Positions 51,120 to 60,313 of a stretch of DNA of 64,000 bases are shown piece by piece; within the stretch, counting starts at the first letter, position 1; every line of letters begins with the position of its first letter. Source of the stretch: CAZXFA01 sp964640085 (GTDB lineage Bacteria > Actinomycetota > UBA4738 > HRBIN12); contig CAZXFA010000002.1 of NCBI GenBank assembly GCA_964640085.1, positions 73,297 through 137,296 of the forward strand, read 5' to 3'. Under the pieces are notes generated by a model. It was not told where the DNA came from and searched no databases. It worked only from the letters and a program-made list of their open reading frames with translations. A program made the position numbers and the translations under genes.

Positions 51120-51437
51120 CTTGCCCCCTGGCGAGTGGACGCTGCGAGGACGTTGCCGTCCTCGGCGGCCGGCAGACGAGCGCGCTCGTGCGACGGACGT
51201 TCGCCGCGTAGCCCCCGACGGTGCTCCCGATATCCGCTCGAGCATCGTCCCCCGGAGACGCGCACAACGGGAACGTCGAATGGGACCCGCCCCGGCGGGA
51301 TCGTCCTCGGAGGGGTGAGGGTTCGAGCGGACCGGCACCGAGGTCATGGTCGGCATGCGCCGCGCGCTCGTGCGGGCTGAGCGCCCTCCCGCCCGCGGCG
51401 CCGTAGACTGCGGCCGCCGTCCCCCGAGGAGACGCGC
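51120..51437 (+). other. 318-bp intergenic region before the acyl-CoA dehydrogenase
   Basis: No believable gene is seen; short frames here are Arg-rich shadows. A small inverted repeat CCCGCC-CC-GGCGGG sits near its middle, with no T-run. CCGTAGACTGCGG lies about 30 bp before the next start and contains a TAGACT -10-like hexamer. GAGGAGACGCGC precedes the GTG start. Confidence 0.4.
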
Positions 51438-52613
51438 GTGGACATCCGCCTGGATCCGGCCGACCGCGAGCTCAAGGAGAAGGCGCGCGCCTTCACCGAG
51501 GAGGTGCTGCTCCCGCTCGAGCTCGAGTGCGAGGAGCACGACGGGCTCTCGGTCGAGAGCTTCAGCGCCGCCAAGGCCGCGGTGCTCGACCGGGGCTTCA
51601 ACGCGATCAACCACGCGACCGAGGACGGCGGCCAGGGGTACGACATCTTCCAGCAGATCCTGATCGAGGAGGAGTGGGGGAAGGCCACCGGCGCCCTATG
51701 GGACATCCCGTGGCGGCCGTCGATCCCGCTCGCCGCGGCCACCCAGGACCAGAAGGAGCGGTACCTGCGGCCGGCGATCCGAGGCGAGCGCCGCGACGCC
51801 TACGCGATCACCGAGGCCGGCGCCGGTTCGGACCCCACCATGGTGGCCACCACCGCGGTGCGTGACCGTGACGCGTGGGTGCTCAACGGGACCAAGTGGC
51901 ACGTGACCTCGGGCGACGTCGCGGACTTCTTCCTCGTGCACGCGCACGTCGACGGCGACCCGGCGAAGGCCACGGTGTTCCTGGTGGACAAGGACGCCCC
52001 GGGCGTCCGCCTGATCCGCACGCCGAAGTACACGCATACGTTCGTGTTCGAGCACCCTATCTTCAGCTTCGAGAACGTCCGGGTCGGCGAGGACGCCGTG
52101 CTCGGGCGGATCGGGGAGGGCTTCGAGCTCACCAAGGACTGGTTCGTCGAGGAACGCATCATGATCGGCGCCCGGACCGTCGGCGCGGCGACGCGCTGCC
52201 TGGACCTCTCGCTCGCCTTCGCGAAGGAGCGGGTCCAGTTCGGCTCACCGATCGTGGAGCGCCAAGCGGTGGGGTTCATGCTCGCCGACATGGCGGCCGA
52301 GATCATGGCCGCGAAGGCGATGCTGTACCGGGCGGGCTGGGAAGCAGCGCGCGGTGGCGTCGAGCGCAAGGAGTTGCACGCGGTCGCCTCGGCCGTGAAG
52401 CTCGTCTGCTCGGAGACCGCCGGACGGGTGGCCGACCGGGCCGTGCAGATCCATGGAGGGCGGGGGTACATGCGCGAGCAACCCGTCGAGCGTCTCTGGC
52501 GCGAGCTACGGGTGGACCGGATCTGGGAGGGGACCTCCGAGATCCAGCGGCTCGTGCTGGTGAACGCGCTCCGCAAACGGGGACACGAGACCTTCACGAG
52601 CTGGCCGGCCTGA
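51438..52613 (+). CDS. Acyl-CoA dehydrogenase
   Basis: A 391-aa FAD enzyme of fatty acid or amino acid breakdown. It has the FAD-binding AYAITEAGAGSDP and WHVTSGDVADFF, then RVQFGSPIVERQAV, IHGGRGYMREQPVERLWRE and the C-terminal WEGTSEIQR whose Glu is the likely catalytic base. GTG start. No electron transfer flavoprotein or thiolase is close by, so the acyl chain is not predictable. Confidence 0.93.
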   Translation: MDIRLDPADRELKEKARAFTEEVLLPLELECEEHDGLSVESFSAAKAAVLDRGFNAINHATEDGGQGYDIFQQILIEEEWGKATGALWDIPWRPSIPLAAATQDQKERYLRPAIRGERRDAYAITEAGAGSDPTMVATTAVRDRDAWVLNGTKWHVTSGDVADFFLVHAHVDGDPAKATVFLVDKDAPGVRLIRTPKYTHTFVFEHPIFSFENVRVGEDAVLGRIGEGFELTKDWFVEERIMIGARTVGAATRCLDLSLAFAKERVQFGSPIVERQAVGFMLADMAAEIMAAKAMLYRAGWEAARGGVERKELHAVASAVKLVCSETAGRVADRAVQIHGGRGYMREQPVERLWRELRVDRIWEGTSEIQRLVLVNALRKRGHETFTSWPA

Positions 52614-52706
52614 GCGTCGGCGGCCGGTGGGACGCCAGACCCGAGTTGTCAAACGCCGGCTCGCGGTTCACGCTATCGGCGGTCGTCGCGACCGAAGGGG
52701 GGCGCC

Positions 52707-54101
52707 ATGTCCGACACCCTCTCCGAGCACGCCTCGACCCGCCCCGCGGCCCCGACATCCGCGGGCGACGGCCCGATGAGGCTTCCTCGGGTCGCGGTCG
52801 TGCTCGCAGCGGGACGTTCCGAACGCCTGGCCGACGTCACCGGCGGGGGCTCCAAGGCCCTCGTCCGCGTCGGCGGTCTCAGCCTGCTCGAGCGAGCCAT
52901 CCGGACGCTGCTCGGGAGCGGGATCGAGCACGTCGTGGTGGTGGTCGGCTACCAGGCCGGGCCCGTCGCGGCCGTGGCCGACCGCGCGGCGCCTGGCCAC
53001 GTGCGGGCGGCCTTCGCAGAGGACTGGGAGCGGGGCAACGGCGCCTCGCTCGCGGCCGCCGAGCCCCACGTCGCCGAGGAGGACCGGTTCCTGCTGGTGA
53101 CCACCGATCACCTGTTCAGCGAGGGAGCGCTCGACGCGCTGATCTCCGCCGGGCGCCCCGGCGTGCTGGTCGACCACGCACCGGACCCCGAGACGTGGGC
53201 GGAGGGCACGCGGGTGCGCTTGCACGAGGAGCAGGCGATCGCGTTCTCCAAGGAGCTCGGCGACCCCACCGTCGACTGCGGGGCGTTCCTCCTGCCCCGG
53301 GCCGTGTTCGACGCGCACCGGCGTGCCGCCGCGCGGGGGGACGCCACGCTGGCCGGCGCCGTGACGGAGCTCGCGCGGGACGAGCCGATGGCGGCGATCC
53401 CCCTGCCGAGGGATGCGTGGTGGCAGGACATCGACACCCCGGCCGACCTGCGTCGCGCGGCTCGCCGGCTCCGCCGGTCGCTGACCAAGCCGACCGATGG
53501 GCCGGTCTCCCGGTACCTGAACCGACCGGTGTCCACCCGGCTCTCGACCGCCCTTGCTCACCTCCCGCTGCACCCCGACCTCGTCTCCTCGGTGGCCTTC
53601 CTCGTCGCCCTGGCAGGGGCTTGGGCGCTCGGGGCGGGCGAGGGGATCGCGGGCGGCCTGCTCGTCCACGCGGCCTCGGTGCTCGACGGCGTGGACGGCG
53701 AGATCGCCCGGCTCCGGCTCCGGACGAGTCCCGGCGGCGCGCTGCTCGACGGGGTCCTGGACCGGCTAGCCGACGGGGCGATCCTGGCCGGCGCAGCGAT
53801 CTGGTCGATCTCTGAGGGGGTCGCGCCCGCCACCGCGGCCGCGCTCGCGGTGGCCGCGACCGCCGGGGCGATGCTCTCGATGGCGACCAAGGATCGGATC
53901 GCGGCGCTCGGGATCCCGCCGGCCCCCGAGCGCTGGATCGGGTTCCTGCTCGGTGGGCGCGATGCGCGGCTGCTGTTCGTGGCGGTGTTCGCGCTATTCG
54001 GCATGCCGCTCCCCGCGTTGATCGCCGTCACCTCCACCTCCGCCCTCAGCCTCGTGGTCCGGATGTTGCTCGCCAGGTGGGCGCTCCGCGGGTGGGCCTG
54101 A
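52707..54101 (+). CDS. Nucleotidyltransferase/CDP-alcohol phosphatidyltransferase fusion (IPCT/DIPPS-like)
   Basis: A 464-aa two-domain protein. Residues about 25-260 form a sugar-phosphate nucleotidyltransferase (VVLAAGRSERLADVTGGGSKAL, then WWQDIDTPADLRRA). The rest is a membrane CDP-alcohol phosphotransferase with the full DGVDGEIAR, x8, G-x3-D-x3-D motif and several hydrophobic segments. This order matches the inositol-1-phosphate cytidylyltransferase/di-myo-inositol phosphate phosphate synthase of thermophiles and Rubrobacter. If so it makes the compatible solute DIP; no inositol-phosphate synthase is in the window to confirm it. Confidence 0.85.
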   Translation: MSDTLSEHASTRPAAPTSAGDGPMRLPRVAVVLAAGRSERLADVTGGGSKALVRVGGLSLLERAIRTLLGSGIEHVVVVVGYQAGPVAAVADRAAPGHVRAAFAEDWERGNGASLAAAEPHVAEEDRFLLVTTDHLFSEGALDALISAGRPGVLVDHAPDPETWAEGTRVRLHEEQAIAFSKELGDPTVDCGAFLLPRAVFDAHRRAAARGDATLAGAVTELARDEPMAAIPLPRDAWWQDIDTPADLRRAARRLRRSLTKPTDGPVSRYLNRPVSTRLSTALAHLPLHPDLVSSVAFLVALAGAWALGAGEGIAGGLLVHAASVLDGVDGEIARLRLRTSPGGALLDGVLDRLADGAILAGAAIWSISEGVAPATAAALAVAATAGAMLSMATKDRIAALGIPPAPERWIGFLLGGRDARLLFVAVFALFGMPLPALIAVTSTSALSLVVRMLLARWALRGWA

Positions 54102-54117
54102 GCCGAGCGCCGGCCCG

Positions 54118-54810
54118 TCAGGTCCCCTCGAGACAGCCGACGACCTCCTCGGGCAGGCCCTGGATCTCGAGACCGGCCCCGCCCTCCACGAAGTCGTAGG
54201 GGGTGCCCGACCAGGTCCCGGGGAGCCCCGGGTAGGCATCCGGCTCCGGGTCTGCGCTTTCGTACTGGAACCCGATCCAATCCGGGGAGGCGTACCCGGA
54301 GGTTCCGTAGGGCGCCACGGCCACCACGCCCCGCCCGAACCGGCGCGACTCCGCCAGGAAACGACCCTGGAACGCGGGGTCCTCCTCCGCGTAGAGCTTG
54401 ACGTACCAGCGCTGCACGACCAGCAGGTATCCCTTGTCGGACGGCGGCGACTCCGGGCCAGCGAAGTAGCGCATGTCGACGACGACCAGCGGTCCCTCCA
54501 CCCCGGTCATCCGCCGGATCACGTCGAGGGCGCGCTCGTATCGACGCGAGCCCTCCGGAGGGGTCACCCAGCCATCCACGCAATCCTCGGTCGCCGGCCC
54601 CCGCGTGGGCGGCGGCTCGGCGGGCAGGGTGGGTGGGGCGACCGGGGTCGAGGACGCTGGCGCGACCGTGGGGGTGATCGGCGGGGGCGCCTGGGTTGGG
54701 GAGCCGCGGGGAGCACTCGAGCCATCGTCGCCGCCCGTGCAGGCGGCGAACAGAGCCGGGGCGACGAGCAGCGCGGCGATCGATCGGCGGAGGCGCAACG
54801 GGAGCTCCAT
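54118..54810 (-). CDS. Hypothetical lipoprotein
   Basis: A 230-aa exported lipoprotein: basic N-terminus, hydrophobic stretch SIAALLVAPALF and a lipobox with Cys in FAACTGG, then a Pro/Thr-rich linker (PPPITPTVAPASSTPVAPP). The C-terminal domain (LLVVQRWYVKLYAEEDPAFQ, GVVAVAPYGTSGYASP) is unrecognised and holds two Cys that may pair. The ATG was chosen at the signal sequence. It is divergent from the phosphoesterase gene. Confidence 0.8.
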   Translation of the reverse strand: MELPLRLRRSIAALLVAPALFAACTGGDDGSSAPRGSPTQAPPPITPTVAPASSTPVAPPTLPAEPPPTRGPATEDCVDGWVTPPEGSRRYERALDVIRRMTGVEGPLVVVDMRYFAGPESPPSDKGYLLVVQRWYVKLYAEEDPAFQGRFLAESRRFGRGVVAVAPYGTSGYASPDWIGFQYESADPEPDAYPGLPGTWSGTPYDFVEGGAGLEIQGLPEEVVGCLEGT

Positions 54811-54868
54811 GCGGTCGGGCCCCTGGAACGATAGCGTCCAGGGGACCCCTTGGTACGCTCGGGTGCCC

Positions 54869-56356
54869 ATGCCTCGCCCGCAGGAACCGCAACCTCCCCC
54901 CGACCACGGAGCCGAGACGCACGGCGCTCGAGCGTACGAACGCTCCGCCCACGACCGTGATCCCCGGTTCTCGCGTCGCCGGTTCCTGCGCACCTCGGCG
55001 TTCGCGCTGGCCGGCGCGACGATGTACGCGTGCACGGGCGGCGGCCGCAAGGTCGCGGTCAGCTCCCCGTCTCCGACCGCGTCGGCCACGGCCACCGACA
55101 CGCGCTGGCCCATCAAGCGCGTGATCTACCTGATGCTCGAGAACCGGAGCTTCGACAACCTGTTCGGTCGGTTCCCCGGTGCCAACGGCACGATCGTCGG
55201 CGTGAAGTTCGGGCAGGAGGTCCCGCTCCTGTCGGCTCCGCACTGGCTCCCTGGGGACATCCCGCACGACCGGGCGGCCCACCTGAACAACGTGAACGGC
55301 GGGGCCTACGACGGCTTCGCGATCGGCCAGTTCGGGGACCCCTGGGCCTACACGACCTTCGACGAGGAGAAGGTGCCCGTCTACTGGTCGTGGGCGAGGG
55401 AGTACGTGTTGTGCGACCGTTTCTTCGCCTCGGTGGGTGGTCCCTCGTACCCGAACCACTTCTTCTTCGTAGCGGGCCAGGCGGGCGGCGTCCTGGACAA
55501 CCCCGAGAACATCGAGACCCGTGTCGAGGAGGGAGGTGGGCGCTTCAAGAGCTGGGGGTGCGACGCGGTGGGCGAGAACGTCTTCGTCCTGGTCAAGGAC
55601 GGGCAGGGGAACCTGACCAAGCACGACTCGTGCTTCGACTTCCGGACGGTCCCCGAGCAGCTCGAGGAGGCCGGCGTCCCGTGGGCCTACTACTCACCGA
55701 GCCCCACCCAGTCCGGCTACTTCTGGAACGCGCTCAACGGGATCGCCGGCGTGTACCACACGGATCTCTGGCGGCCCGAACGCATCCGCCCGGTGGACCG
55801 GCTCGTCGAGGACATCCGGGGCGGCAGGCTCCCCGCCGTCACGTGGGCGGTGCCCAGGTTCGAGCTCTCGGATCACCCGCCGGAGAGCACCTGCTTCGCG
55901 CAGAACTGGACCGCCGACGTCGTGAACGCGGTGATGGAGAGCGAGGGCTGGGAGCACACGGCGATCTTCATCACCTGGGACGAATGGGGCGGCTTCTACG
56001 ACCACGTGCCCCCGCCCGAGGTGGATCAGCTCGGGTTCGGCTTCCGCGTTCCGACCCTCGTGATCTCACCCTACGCGAGGAAGGGGTACGTGGACGACGC
56101 GGTCGGCGAGTTCAGCTCGCCCCTGAAGTTCATCGAGGACAACTGGGGGCTGCCCTACCTCACCGAACGGATCGCTAACACCCACAACTTCGAGCATGTC
56201 TTCGACTTCTCGCGCCGGCCGCGCCGCGATGCACGCCCCGCTCGGAAGATCGGCACCTGCTACGGCACCCCGTGGGACTACCCGGGTGACGACTACCCGG
56301 GCTGGCCGGAGGGCACGGAGCCCGATCCAAACCATTTCGTCAAGGGCGGCCCCTGA
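54869..56356 (+). CDS. Tat-exported phosphoesterase (phospholipase C/acid phosphatase family)
   Basis: A 495-aa member of the phosphoesterase family PF04185. The N-terminus has a twin-arginine signal (SRRRFLRTSAFALAGA). Conserved parts are VIYLMLENRSFDNLFG (metal Asp/Asn and Glu), HDRAAHL, FFASVGGPSYPNHF, and ITWDEWGGFYDHVPPP with the metal Asp/His. It should cleave phosphoesters (phospholipids or other) outside the cell; the exact substrate is not clear. The shared divergent region is about 60 bp. Confidence 0.9.
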   Translation: MPRPQEPQPPPDHGAETHGARAYERSAHDRDPRFSRRRFLRTSAFALAGATMYACTGGGRKVAVSSPSPTASATATDTRWPIKRVIYLMLENRSFDNLFGRFPGANGTIVGVKFGQEVPLLSAPHWLPGDIPHDRAAHLNNVNGGAYDGFAIGQFGDPWAYTTFDEEKVPVYWSWAREYVLCDRFFASVGGPSYPNHFFFVAGQAGGVLDNPENIETRVEEGGGRFKSWGCDAVGENVFVLVKDGQGNLTKHDSCFDFRTVPEQLEEAGVPWAYYSPSPTQSGYFWNALNGIAGVYHTDLWRPERIRPVDRLVEDIRGGRLPAVTWAVPRFELSDHPPESTCFAQNWTADVVNAVMESEGWEHTAIFITWDEWGGFYDHVPPPEVDQLGFGFRVPTLVISPYARKGYVDDAVGEFSSPLKFIEDNWGLPYLTERIANTHNFEHVFDFSRRPRRDARPARKIGTCYGTPWDYPGDDYPGWPEGTEPDPNHFVKGGP

Positions 56357-56381
56357 TCGGTCGCCGGACAGGCGTGGCGCT

Positions 56382-57551
56382 TCAGGTGCCGAAGATCCTC
56401 GTGTCCGGATGGAAGGCGGCCCAATCGAACCAGAAGCTGTCGATGGCGAGCTCGGGCAGGAGCTGCTCGCCTTCGAGCGGCCCCGCGACCGCGCGACCCA
56501 CGATGTCCCAGCTGCTCCCGGTCTCGTGGTCGACGATGCCGTCACGGGTGGCTTCGAACGTGAGGGCCATCCCGTCGACCTCCGGCCGGTAGGCGGCGAT
56601 CGCTCCGACGTCACGACCCGAGACGATCCGCTCGGTGTCGAGCGCGGATGAGGTTCCCGCCTTCCAGAAGACGGCGATCATCGCGTCGCCGACCCGCTCC
56701 ATGACCGCCGCCCAGTCGCCGACGGCGCCGGCGGAGACCGCCTCGTACGGGAACGCCACGATGTCGCCGGGACGGACGATGCCGAGCACTCGAGCGGTCG
56801 CCGGGAGACGCTCGTCCAGGTCACCGGCGAACAGGAACGGGCGTTCGGACGAGTCGAGCCCCACGTACGGGTTCTCGCCGTACGGGCGGTCGTGCCCCGT
56901 GTCGCGGGACAGGACGAGCCCATCCGGGTGCCCGGCGCGCCAGTCGGCGAATGAGAGGATGCGTGCGGGGATGAATGTGAGCTGACGACCGGTGAGCTCG
57001 CCGAGGATGGCCTGCCCCGTCGCCTGCGCCCAGTACGTCTCGGTCTGGCGGTCGTACATCACGAGGTTCGAGTTGAAGAGCTTCCCGGAGGTGCCGAAGT
57101 CGAGCACCCTGCCGTCGATCGTCGGGCGCTCGAAGGCGATCCCAGTGTTGCACAGCGGGCAGTACGTGACGACGACGGGCACGCCGCCGATCTCGTCGTT
57201 CACGATCTCGTGCCACGTCATGATCTGCAGCGGGTAGGCCCTGGCGTCGCCGGCGACCTCGACCGCGAGCACGGGCTCGCGTTCGGCCAGGAAGGTCGCC
57301 TCCCGGACCTCGACGTACTTCGGGTCGTCGATCGGAGGGATGCCGTCCGGCGGTGGCCCGCCCGCGATGATGTCCTCGGGATCGACCAGCGGCGAGGGCT
57401 CCACCGCGGATGGCTCTCCTCCGGTCTCCTCTCCTGCTCCGACGTCAGGGTCTCCGACAGGGTCCGCCTCGGTCACGCACGCCCCAGCGACCAAGGCGCC
57501 GGCGATCAACAGGGCCCCGAAGCGCAGCCGAGCAGTGATCCCATCCCACAT
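56382..57551 (-). CDS. DUF3179 lipoprotein
   Basis: A 389-aa exported lipoprotein (FGALLIAGALVAGAC lipobox) of the DUF3179 family. The hallmarks are PLQIMTWHEIVNDEIGG, VVVTYCPLCNTGIAF (two Cys, probably metal or disulfide), GTSGKLFNSNLVMYDRQTETYWAQ and the GHP-rich C-terminal portion. The function of the family is unknown. It has the usual length plus a Pro-rich linker. It is convergent with the phosphoesterase. Confidence 0.9.
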   Translation of the reverse strand: MWDGITARLRFGALLIAGALVAGACVTEADPVGDPDVGAGEETGGEPSAVEPSPLVDPEDIIAGGPPPDGIPPIDDPKYVEVREATFLAEREPVLAVEVAGDARAYPLQIMTWHEIVNDEIGGVPVVVTYCPLCNTGIAFERPTIDGRVLDFGTSGKLFNSNLVMYDRQTETYWAQATGQAILGELTGRQLTFIPARILSFADWRAGHPDGLVLSRDTGHDRPYGENPYVGLDSSERPFLFAGDLDERLPATARVLGIVRPGDIVAFPYEAVSAGAVGDWAAVMERVGDAMIAVFWKAGTSSALDTERIVSGRDVGAIAAYRPEVDGMALTFEATRDGIVDHETGSSWDIVGRAVAGPLEGEQLLPELAIDSFWFDWAAFHPDTRIFGT

Positions 57552-57673
57552 CCCTACTCATCAGGACACCGGGCGCCCCCCGTTGATTCCCGGGATCCGG
57601 TGGCCTGCCGCTGCGTCCAGCGCTCCGGCGCTTCCGGGGAAGCGGCCGCCGCGATCGAGGGTTGCACCTAAGC

Positions 57674-58384
57674 ATGAGGTTGCTGCCCCTCTCGAGCTCC
57701 GGGACCGACGCCATGGCCCGCGAAGCCGCCTGGCTCGCGCGATGCGTCGGACGCGGTGAATGGGCTCCGCTGTTCGATGAGGACATCCGCGAGCTGGGAC
57801 GCCGGATCCGGCCGATACAGCTCGAGCCGGGCGCCCTCGTCTTCCGTCAGGATGCGCCCTCCGAGGCCGTCTGGATCGTGCGATCGGGGCGGCTCGAGCT
57901 CAGTCGGCGGGACGGCCGTCGGAGGCTGATCCTTCAACTCCTGCACCCGGGCGACGTCGACGGTGACGTCAGCCTCATCATGCAGATGCCGCTCCCCTAC
58001 TCGGCCCACGCCATCGACCATGTCGAGGCGCTGCGGTTGGAAGCATCGGACTTCGAGTGGCTGATCGCCTCGCGGCCCGCGGTCGCTCGTCGCTGGCTGT
58101 CGAGCGTGACCGCTCGCCTCGTGCAGACGGAGCGTCGGATCCTCCAGCTGGCCGGGCGGGACATGCGGACGCAGCTCGCCAGCCTGCTCCTAGATGAGGA
58201 GCACGGCAACGCCGTCTCCCTGCCGCAGGAGTCACTGGCGGCCCTGCTCGGCGTTCGACGCCCCTCGCTCAACAAGGTGCTCCGGGAGATGGAGCGTCAG
58301 GGTCTCGTGGAGCTCGCCTATCGGTGCGTGAACATCACCGATCGCCGAGCGCTCGTCCGCGCGGCCGGCCGCGCGGAGGACTGA
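57674..58384 (+). CDS. Crp/Fnr-family transcription regulator
   Basis: A 236-aa regulator: an N-terminal cNMP-binding beta-barrel (LEPGALVFRQDAPSEAVWIVRSGRLELS, HPGDVDGDVSL) and a C-terminal winged helix (LPQESLAALLGVRRPSLNKVLREMERQGLVEL). Cysteines for an iron-sulfur cluster are not present, so it is not a classical Fnr. ATG at 57674 chosen; a TTG 12 bp upstream is possible. It lies just upstream of a membrane protein gene that it may control. Confidence 0.9.
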   Translation: MRLLPLSSSGTDAMAREAAWLARCVGRGEWAPLFDEDIRELGRRIRPIQLEPGALVFRQDAPSEAVWIVRSGRLELSRRDGRRRLILQLLHPGDVDGDVSLIMQMPLPYSAHAIDHVEALRLEASDFEWLIASRPAVARRWLSSVTARLVQTERRILQLAGRDMRTQLASLLLDEEHGNAVSLPQESLAALLGVRRPSLNKVLREMERQGLVELAYRCVNITDRRALVRAAGRAED

Positions 58385-58482
58385 CCCGCCGAACAGTGTC
58401 GCCTCGCTGACGTTCGGGTCGCTCGATCGGGGGGACCTCCTTTGACTGGAGCCGAGAAGCACCGAGCGAAGGAGGGACCATC

Positions 58483-58995
58483 ATGCATCTGATCGCCGCG
58501 ACCAGCCTCGGCGGCAACTTCCAGGCCGGAGCCGCCATCCTCGCGGGCCTGATCGGCGGGATCGCGTTCCTGGTCGTCGTGTACATGGGCCTCGGCATCG
58601 GGATGACCCGCATGGACCTGCTCCGCATGCTCGGGACGATGATGGCCCCGAAGTCGTCGAGCGCCGGCGCCTACGTCCTCGGGTTCGTGATCCACATGAT
58701 GCTCTCGGCGGCCTTCGGTCTGGCCCACGCCGGGATCCTCACCGCGCTCGACGTGGCCACCGTCGGGTCGGCGGCGGCCTGGGACCTGCTGATCGGCGCG
58801 GTGCACGGCGCCGCCGTGCTGATCGCGCTGCCGATCATGCTCGACATGGCCCACCCGCTGGTCCGCCGCGGCGAGCTCGAACGGCCGGGCGTCGCGCTGA
58901 TGGGGTTCGGGACGATGACCCCGGTCGGGTCGCTCATGGCGCACGTCGTGTTCGGCCTGGTGACCGGCGCGATCTACGCCGGGATCGTGCTCTGA
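58483..58995 (+). CDS. Four-TM membrane protein of unknown function
   Basis: A 170-aa integral membrane protein with hydrophobic segments AAILAGLIGGIAFLVVVYMGL, AYVLGFVIHMMLSAAFGLAH, DLLIGAVHGAAVLIALPIML and LMAHVVFGLVTGAIYAGIVL. Several His and Met residues sit in or near the membrane (IHMM, LAHAG, VHGA, MLDMAHP, MAHVV). I do not recognise the family. A strong GAAGGAGGG precedes the ATG. It is 98 bp downstream of the Crp/Fnr gene. Confidence 0.8.
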   Translation: MHLIAATSLGGNFQAGAAILAGLIGGIAFLVVVYMGLGIGMTRMDLLRMLGTMMAPKSSSAGAYVLGFVIHMMLSAAFGLAHAGILTALDVATVGSAAAWDLLIGAVHGAAVLIALPIMLDMAHPLVRRGELERPGVALMGFGTMTPVGSLMAHVVFGLVTGAIYAGIVL

Positions 58996-59093
58996 GTGGC
59001 GCCCCACCAGGCAGAGTGTCCGCCGGCTGACCATCGCGGAGCCCCCCGGACTCCCCCGCGGTTCTCCCGACGCGAGGACACGAGGAGGTTCGG

Positions 59094-60305
59094 ATGGCAG
59101 AGATCACGGTGTACGGAGCGGACTGGTGCCCGGACTGCCGCCGCTCGAAGCGGTTCCTGGCCGAGCAGCGGGTGGCCTACGACTGGATCGATATCGACGC
59201 CGACGCCGACGCGAAGGCGACGATCGAGCGGTTGAACGGCGGCGCGGCGATCATCCCTACGATCGTCTTCCTCGACGGGACGCATCTGGCCGAGCCGACC
59301 GACGAGGAGCTAGCGGAGAAGCTCGGGTTGCGGTTGCGGGCGGGCCGCGACGCGTTCGACCTGCTCATCGTGGGGGGAGGCCCCACCGGGCTCACCGCCG
59401 CGATGTACGCCGCCCGTGAGGGGTTGGACGCCCTCGTGATCGATCGGAGCGCGCTGGGCGGCCAGGCCGGCGTGACCGAACGGATCGACAACTACCCGGG
59501 GTTCCCCGAGGGGATCGGCGGCGCGGAGCTCGCCGAGCTGATGGTTGCCCACACGCACCGGTACGACGTGGAGACGCTCGCCGCGGTCGGGGTTCGGGAT
59601 GTCCGGCGCGATGGAGATCGGATCGTCGTCACGACCTCGCACGGCGATGCCTATCGGGGCCGCGCCGCGCTCATCGCGACCGGGACCTCCTACCGGAGGC
59701 TGGGGGTCCCCGGCGAGGACGATCTGATCGGCGCCGGGATCCACTTCTGCGCGACCTGCGACGGGCCGTTCTACCGAGGAGCGGACGAGCTCCTCGTGAT
59801 CGGCGGCGGCAACTCCGGCGTGGAGGAGGGCCTGTTCCTGGCGCAGTTCGCCGACCGGATCCGCCTGATCGAGTTCATGCCGGAGCTCAAGGCCTCGGCC
59901 CACCTCCGGCGGAAGGTGGAGGCGGATCCGAGGTTCGAGATCCACACGAACACCGAGGTGACCGAGTTCCGACGGGCGCGGGGCGGGAGGCTCGGGGCGG
60001 TGATCGCGCGCGACCGCGCGACCGGCGAGGTGCACGAGCTGCATCCGGCGGGCGCGTTCGTGTTCGTGGGGCTGGACCCGAACACAGGCTTCCTCCGGGG
60101 CTCGCTCGAGCTCGACCCGCACGGCTTCGTCGTCACGGACGAGCGGTTCGAGACCTCCATCCCGGGCGTCTTCGCGGCGGGCGACGTGCGGGCGGACAGC
60201 ACGAAGCAGCTCGCGGCCGCGGTCGGCGAGGGCGTGAGCGCGCTGCTCGCGATCCGTCGTCATCTCGAGCGTCCCCTCGAGCGGGAGCTCCCCGCCGCGA
60301 GCTGA
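59094..60305 (+). CDS. Glutaredoxin-thioredoxin reductase fusion
   Basis: A 403-aa two-domain protein. Residues 1-80 are a glutaredoxin-like domain with CPDC in YGADWCPDCRRSKRF and a cis-Pro in IIPTIVF. From about residue 88 it is a thioredoxin reductase: FAD site LLIVGGGPTGLTAAMYAA, redox pair CATC, NADPH site LLVIGGGNSGVEEG and C-terminal GVFAAGDVRAD. Electrons could pass from NADPH to the attached glutaredoxin domain without a separate thioredoxin. RBS GAGGAGG. Confidence 0.92.
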   Translation: MAEITVYGADWCPDCRRSKRFLAEQRVAYDWIDIDADADAKATIERLNGGAAIIPTIVFLDGTHLAEPTDEELAEKLGLRLRAGRDAFDLLIVGGGPTGLTAAMYAAREGLDALVIDRSALGGQAGVTERIDNYPGFPEGIGGAELAELMVAHTHRYDVETLAAVGVRDVRRDGDRIVVTTSHGDAYRGRAALIATGTSYRRLGVPGEDDLIGAGIHFCATCDGPFYRGADELLVIGGGNSGVEEGLFLAQFADRIRLIEFMPELKASAHLRRKVEADPRFEIHTNTEVTEFRRARGGRLGAVIARDRATGEVHELHPAGAFVFVGLDPNTGFLRGSLELDPHGFVVTDERFETSIPGVFAAGDVRADSTKQLAAAVGEGVSALLAIRRHLERPLERELPAAS

Positions 60306-60313
60306 ACGCGGGC

